Of a stretch of 64,000 bases of DNA, positions 61,956 through 64,000 are shown one piece after another. How positions within the stretch are numbered: the first letter of the stretch is position 1; the number at the start of each line of letters is the position of its first letter. Source of the DNA: Glossina fuscipes. Its lineage: Eukaryota; Arthropoda; Insecta; Diptera; Glossinidae. Both the position numbers and the translations under genes were made by a program. Under the pieces are notes generated by a model that made no database searches, was not told the origin of the DNA, and saw only the letters and a list, made by a program, of their open reading frames with translations. The stretch covers positions 23,306,020 through 23,370,019 of the forward strand of contig NW_023998414.1 of assembly GCF_014805625.2 (NCBI RefSeq), in the 5' to 3' direction.

Positions 61956-62601
61956 TATTCATAATTTATGTAAACAACATTATGTCGCCAAATGATTGTC
62001 GTAATTAAGTCTCTGTGGTTAATAGTATGTCAATTGTGTTTCGTATCGTGTCAATGCAGCCCCGTCTTACTTCTGTTGTTCTTTTTTCCATTCAATTTAC
62101 GTAATGTTAAGCATTTCTCTCAGCCAAGGGAAAGGGAGTGCGAGAGAGAGTTTCTTTAAAAAACTTTAAAGATCCGGTTACTTTAAAGATATGTTTAGTT
62201 TGCTCTTTTCCCGCTAAACACGCAAAACTACTCATAAGTTATATAATTATTTAAGATTTTCAGATTAGCTAGTCATGTTCATTTTGTTAGATTCCTTTGC
62301 TTTTCAAAATTTTCACGATTGCAAAGTTAAATGTAGTTAAAATGAATATTTCAACATCGCAATCTATACTTTATTTGTTTGGTATTGAGTAATTTTTATA
62401 GATATTTACCCCGAGTTGGTAATGTTTGGTATCTGAGATTCATCTTAAAACCGAAAAAAAATCATTTTTGCGTATATTTTTAATTTGCTTTTCATATTTT
62501 CACTACCGACGCAAATGTCATTTGCAACAAAGACAAACTTGCTTAGGCAATATATAGAATATTTGCTGACTGAAGGCCTTGTGTGCAAGTGTCGTATATG
62601 T

Positions 62602-62606
<5 letters not shown>

Positions 62607-62644
<38 letters not shown>
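62607..62644 (+). repeat. (TA)n microsatellite
   Basis: About 19 TA units; one of roughly a dozen similar blocks in the window. Confidence 0.9.
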
Positions 62645-62647
<3 letters not shown>

Positions 62648-62924
62648 CATGTTTGTACATATCATTAGTTATTTTTCGCATGCTTTTGCATAAAATTTAT
62701 TTTTATCTATGCATATGTTAGTTAGTGTGTCATAAAAACTGAAAATAATATCAAAATCATACTTGAAGTTGACGCAAGTGCATACATAATCATGTACGCA
62801 TGCTGAACACAGGTAGAGAATTCGCTGATGTAGAAATCTGCATATGCTGGATTGAATTCTAGTAGATAACTAAAGCGAAAAACTTTGATATAAAATATTT
62901 TGGAATGTTTTGTGACAATTTTTT

Positions 62925-62959
62925 ATCCATCCATCCATCCATCCATCCATCCATCCATC
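62925..62959 (+). repeat. (ATCC)n tetranucleotide repeat
   Basis: Eight to nine ATCC units in a row. Confidence 0.9.
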
Positions 62960-63134
62960 TTATGAATGAAATAATGCTAAAGCAATGCTTCTAGAGTTCA
63001 CAATAAGTATGTCAGATTTACAGAGCTCAAAAGATTACGTATACAAGATCTTATAAAGTGCATGTATATATAGTTTCCTAACTGAGAGTGACGAACAATC
63101 AGGTTTCGTTATGCAAAGATTTTCAAAGGCAAAG

Positions 63135-63153
63135 GCTTTTGCCGGGCAAAAGC
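63135..63153. other. Perfect 9-bp-arm hairpin
   Basis: GCTTTTGCC, one G, GGCAAAAGC. A GC-containing perfect palindrome is unusual in this AT-rich surround; it may be the 3' hairpin of an unrecognised non-autonomous transposon. Confidence 0.4.
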
Positions 63154-64000
63154 AAGTTTAGCATCAGATTTTTTCTTATCACTTTCGTCAGATTATTATG
63201 CTCGAAAATCATCTGAACTAATTTCAAGATAGACTTACATGTATCTAATAATTGTGACACTCTGACATTCCATATTCCGAATCTTCTGAATGGACCTGTG
63301 CTATTGATATACGCCTATGCCAATCTAATTGATTAATCAAGAAGAAGCGGAACTAAATTTTAAAAAATGTATTTGAAAATTCCTCTATATCGTTAGATAT
63401 TTCGTTGATTGGTTGGCCCCAGATTTGGAATGTATGGAAACACTATGCTGCAATGCGAGACGGTTTCAATATCAACGTGCATACAAACTCTTTCAATGTT
63501 TTAGGCTAGCTTCGCTTTTATAGCCAGGAGAATGCTTACCATCGAATTTGTTAAGAATACATATGAGGTCACTCAATCTTCCTCCTAGCTATGTAGTCGA
63601 TCGATGTTGTAATAGAAGTTGGTTCAAGTCTTTCCATATACACACATTAACATACATTGTACCACAAGTTGTGTAGAACCGTGAAATGAAAAGTTACCAA
63701 GCAAATCGTTGAGAATAATGAAAGATAGGAGAGATGAATATAGATCTTTGGAAAAATAACGTTTTCAAGATCGATGTATTATGAGTTTTTTCACGCATAC
63801 CGGCGAAGATGTTTTCTTCGTGTTCCCATAGTTTTTTAAGTCAATCAAAAATGTTGCTGTAACACAACTCATATATCGCTCGCCTATTTTTTATTACATC
63901 ACAATCATATTATGCTCTCTTAATGATCAACGTAGTGCCATCACATTTCTTAACTTTGGGTATAAAATTTTAGTCAATAGCAAGCTAAACTAAATCGTTT

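Larger units (their letters stand above)
60750..64000. other. Non-coding stretch to window end
   Basis: (TA)n at 60869-60892, 60999-61031, 61679-61706 and 62607-62644, T37 at 61918-61954, (ATCC)n at 62925-62959, and a 9-bp-arm hairpin at 63135-63153. The last kilobase is less repetitive, with no recognisable frame. Confidence 0.55.

Noticed and set aside
33567..62959. CRISPR array suspected from short regular repeats
   Set aside because: All regular repeats are microsatellites with 1-4 nt units or dispersed transposon copies; there are no spacers between conserved 20-40 nt repeats and no cas genes.

Overview
This is a eukaryotic, AT-rich, intron-dominated stretch of nuclear DNA. It most likely comes from a brachyceran fly; a calyptrate such as a tsetse or a close relative is my best guess, but that is inference. 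The supporting signs are very dense simple repeats ((TA)n, poly-A/T of 20-37 nt, (GA)n/(CT)n), an opa-type CAG/CAA (polyglutamine) exon, INE-1/DINE-like dispersed repeats with the 'TGTCCGTCTGTC' signature, and decayed mariner transposase fragments. There are no bacterial-style operons, no rRNA, no CRISPR and no intact transposon.

Only one stretch looks like genuine host coding sequence: a + strand exon at 29499-30635. It has an in-frame stop just upstream of a good start codon, 379 codons of biased, repeat-containing protein, and a textbook GTAAGT donor in phase 0. I do not recognise the protein. No continuation exon is visible in the remaining 33 kb, so the window looks like the first coding exon of a very large gene with its long flanking introns or upstream sequence.

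Layout: 1-0.54 kb low complexity; 0.54-1.3 kb two head-to-tail INE-1-like repeats; 1.3-9.5 kb non-coding, many simple repeats including a 171-bp purine tract; 9.6 kb and 11.2 kb two mariner remnants; 11.5-19.8 kb non-coding with a tRNA-derived SINE at 16.5 kb; 19.9-20.5 kb nested INE-like repeats; 21.8 kb second SINE-like copy; 22-27.5 kb non-coding; 27.6-28.1 kb INE-like pieces flanking a probable LINE endonuclease fragment; 29.5-30.6 kb the host exon; 31.6-33.0 kb an INE-like repeat cluster; 33-37.6 kb simple repeats; 37.7-37.9 kb a mariner catalytic-domain remnant; 39.9-40.4 kb an INE-like copy; 44.0-45.0 kb two INE-like copies, one carrying a 297-bp insertion with 10-bp target duplications; 46.4-46.6 kb a mariner N-terminal remnant; 47-53 kb non-coding; 54 and 56 kb minus-strand INE-like copies; 60.6 kb a LINE C-terminal remnant; 61-64 kb non-coding.

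The genes do not form a pathway here. The most interesting signals are: the 297-bp structured insertion (44574-44870), which I cannot assign to a family; four INE-like copies that keep a palindrome at the same place near the 3' end although the palindrome sequence differs; and the unrecognised polyglutamine exon. I found no convincing novel biochemical system.
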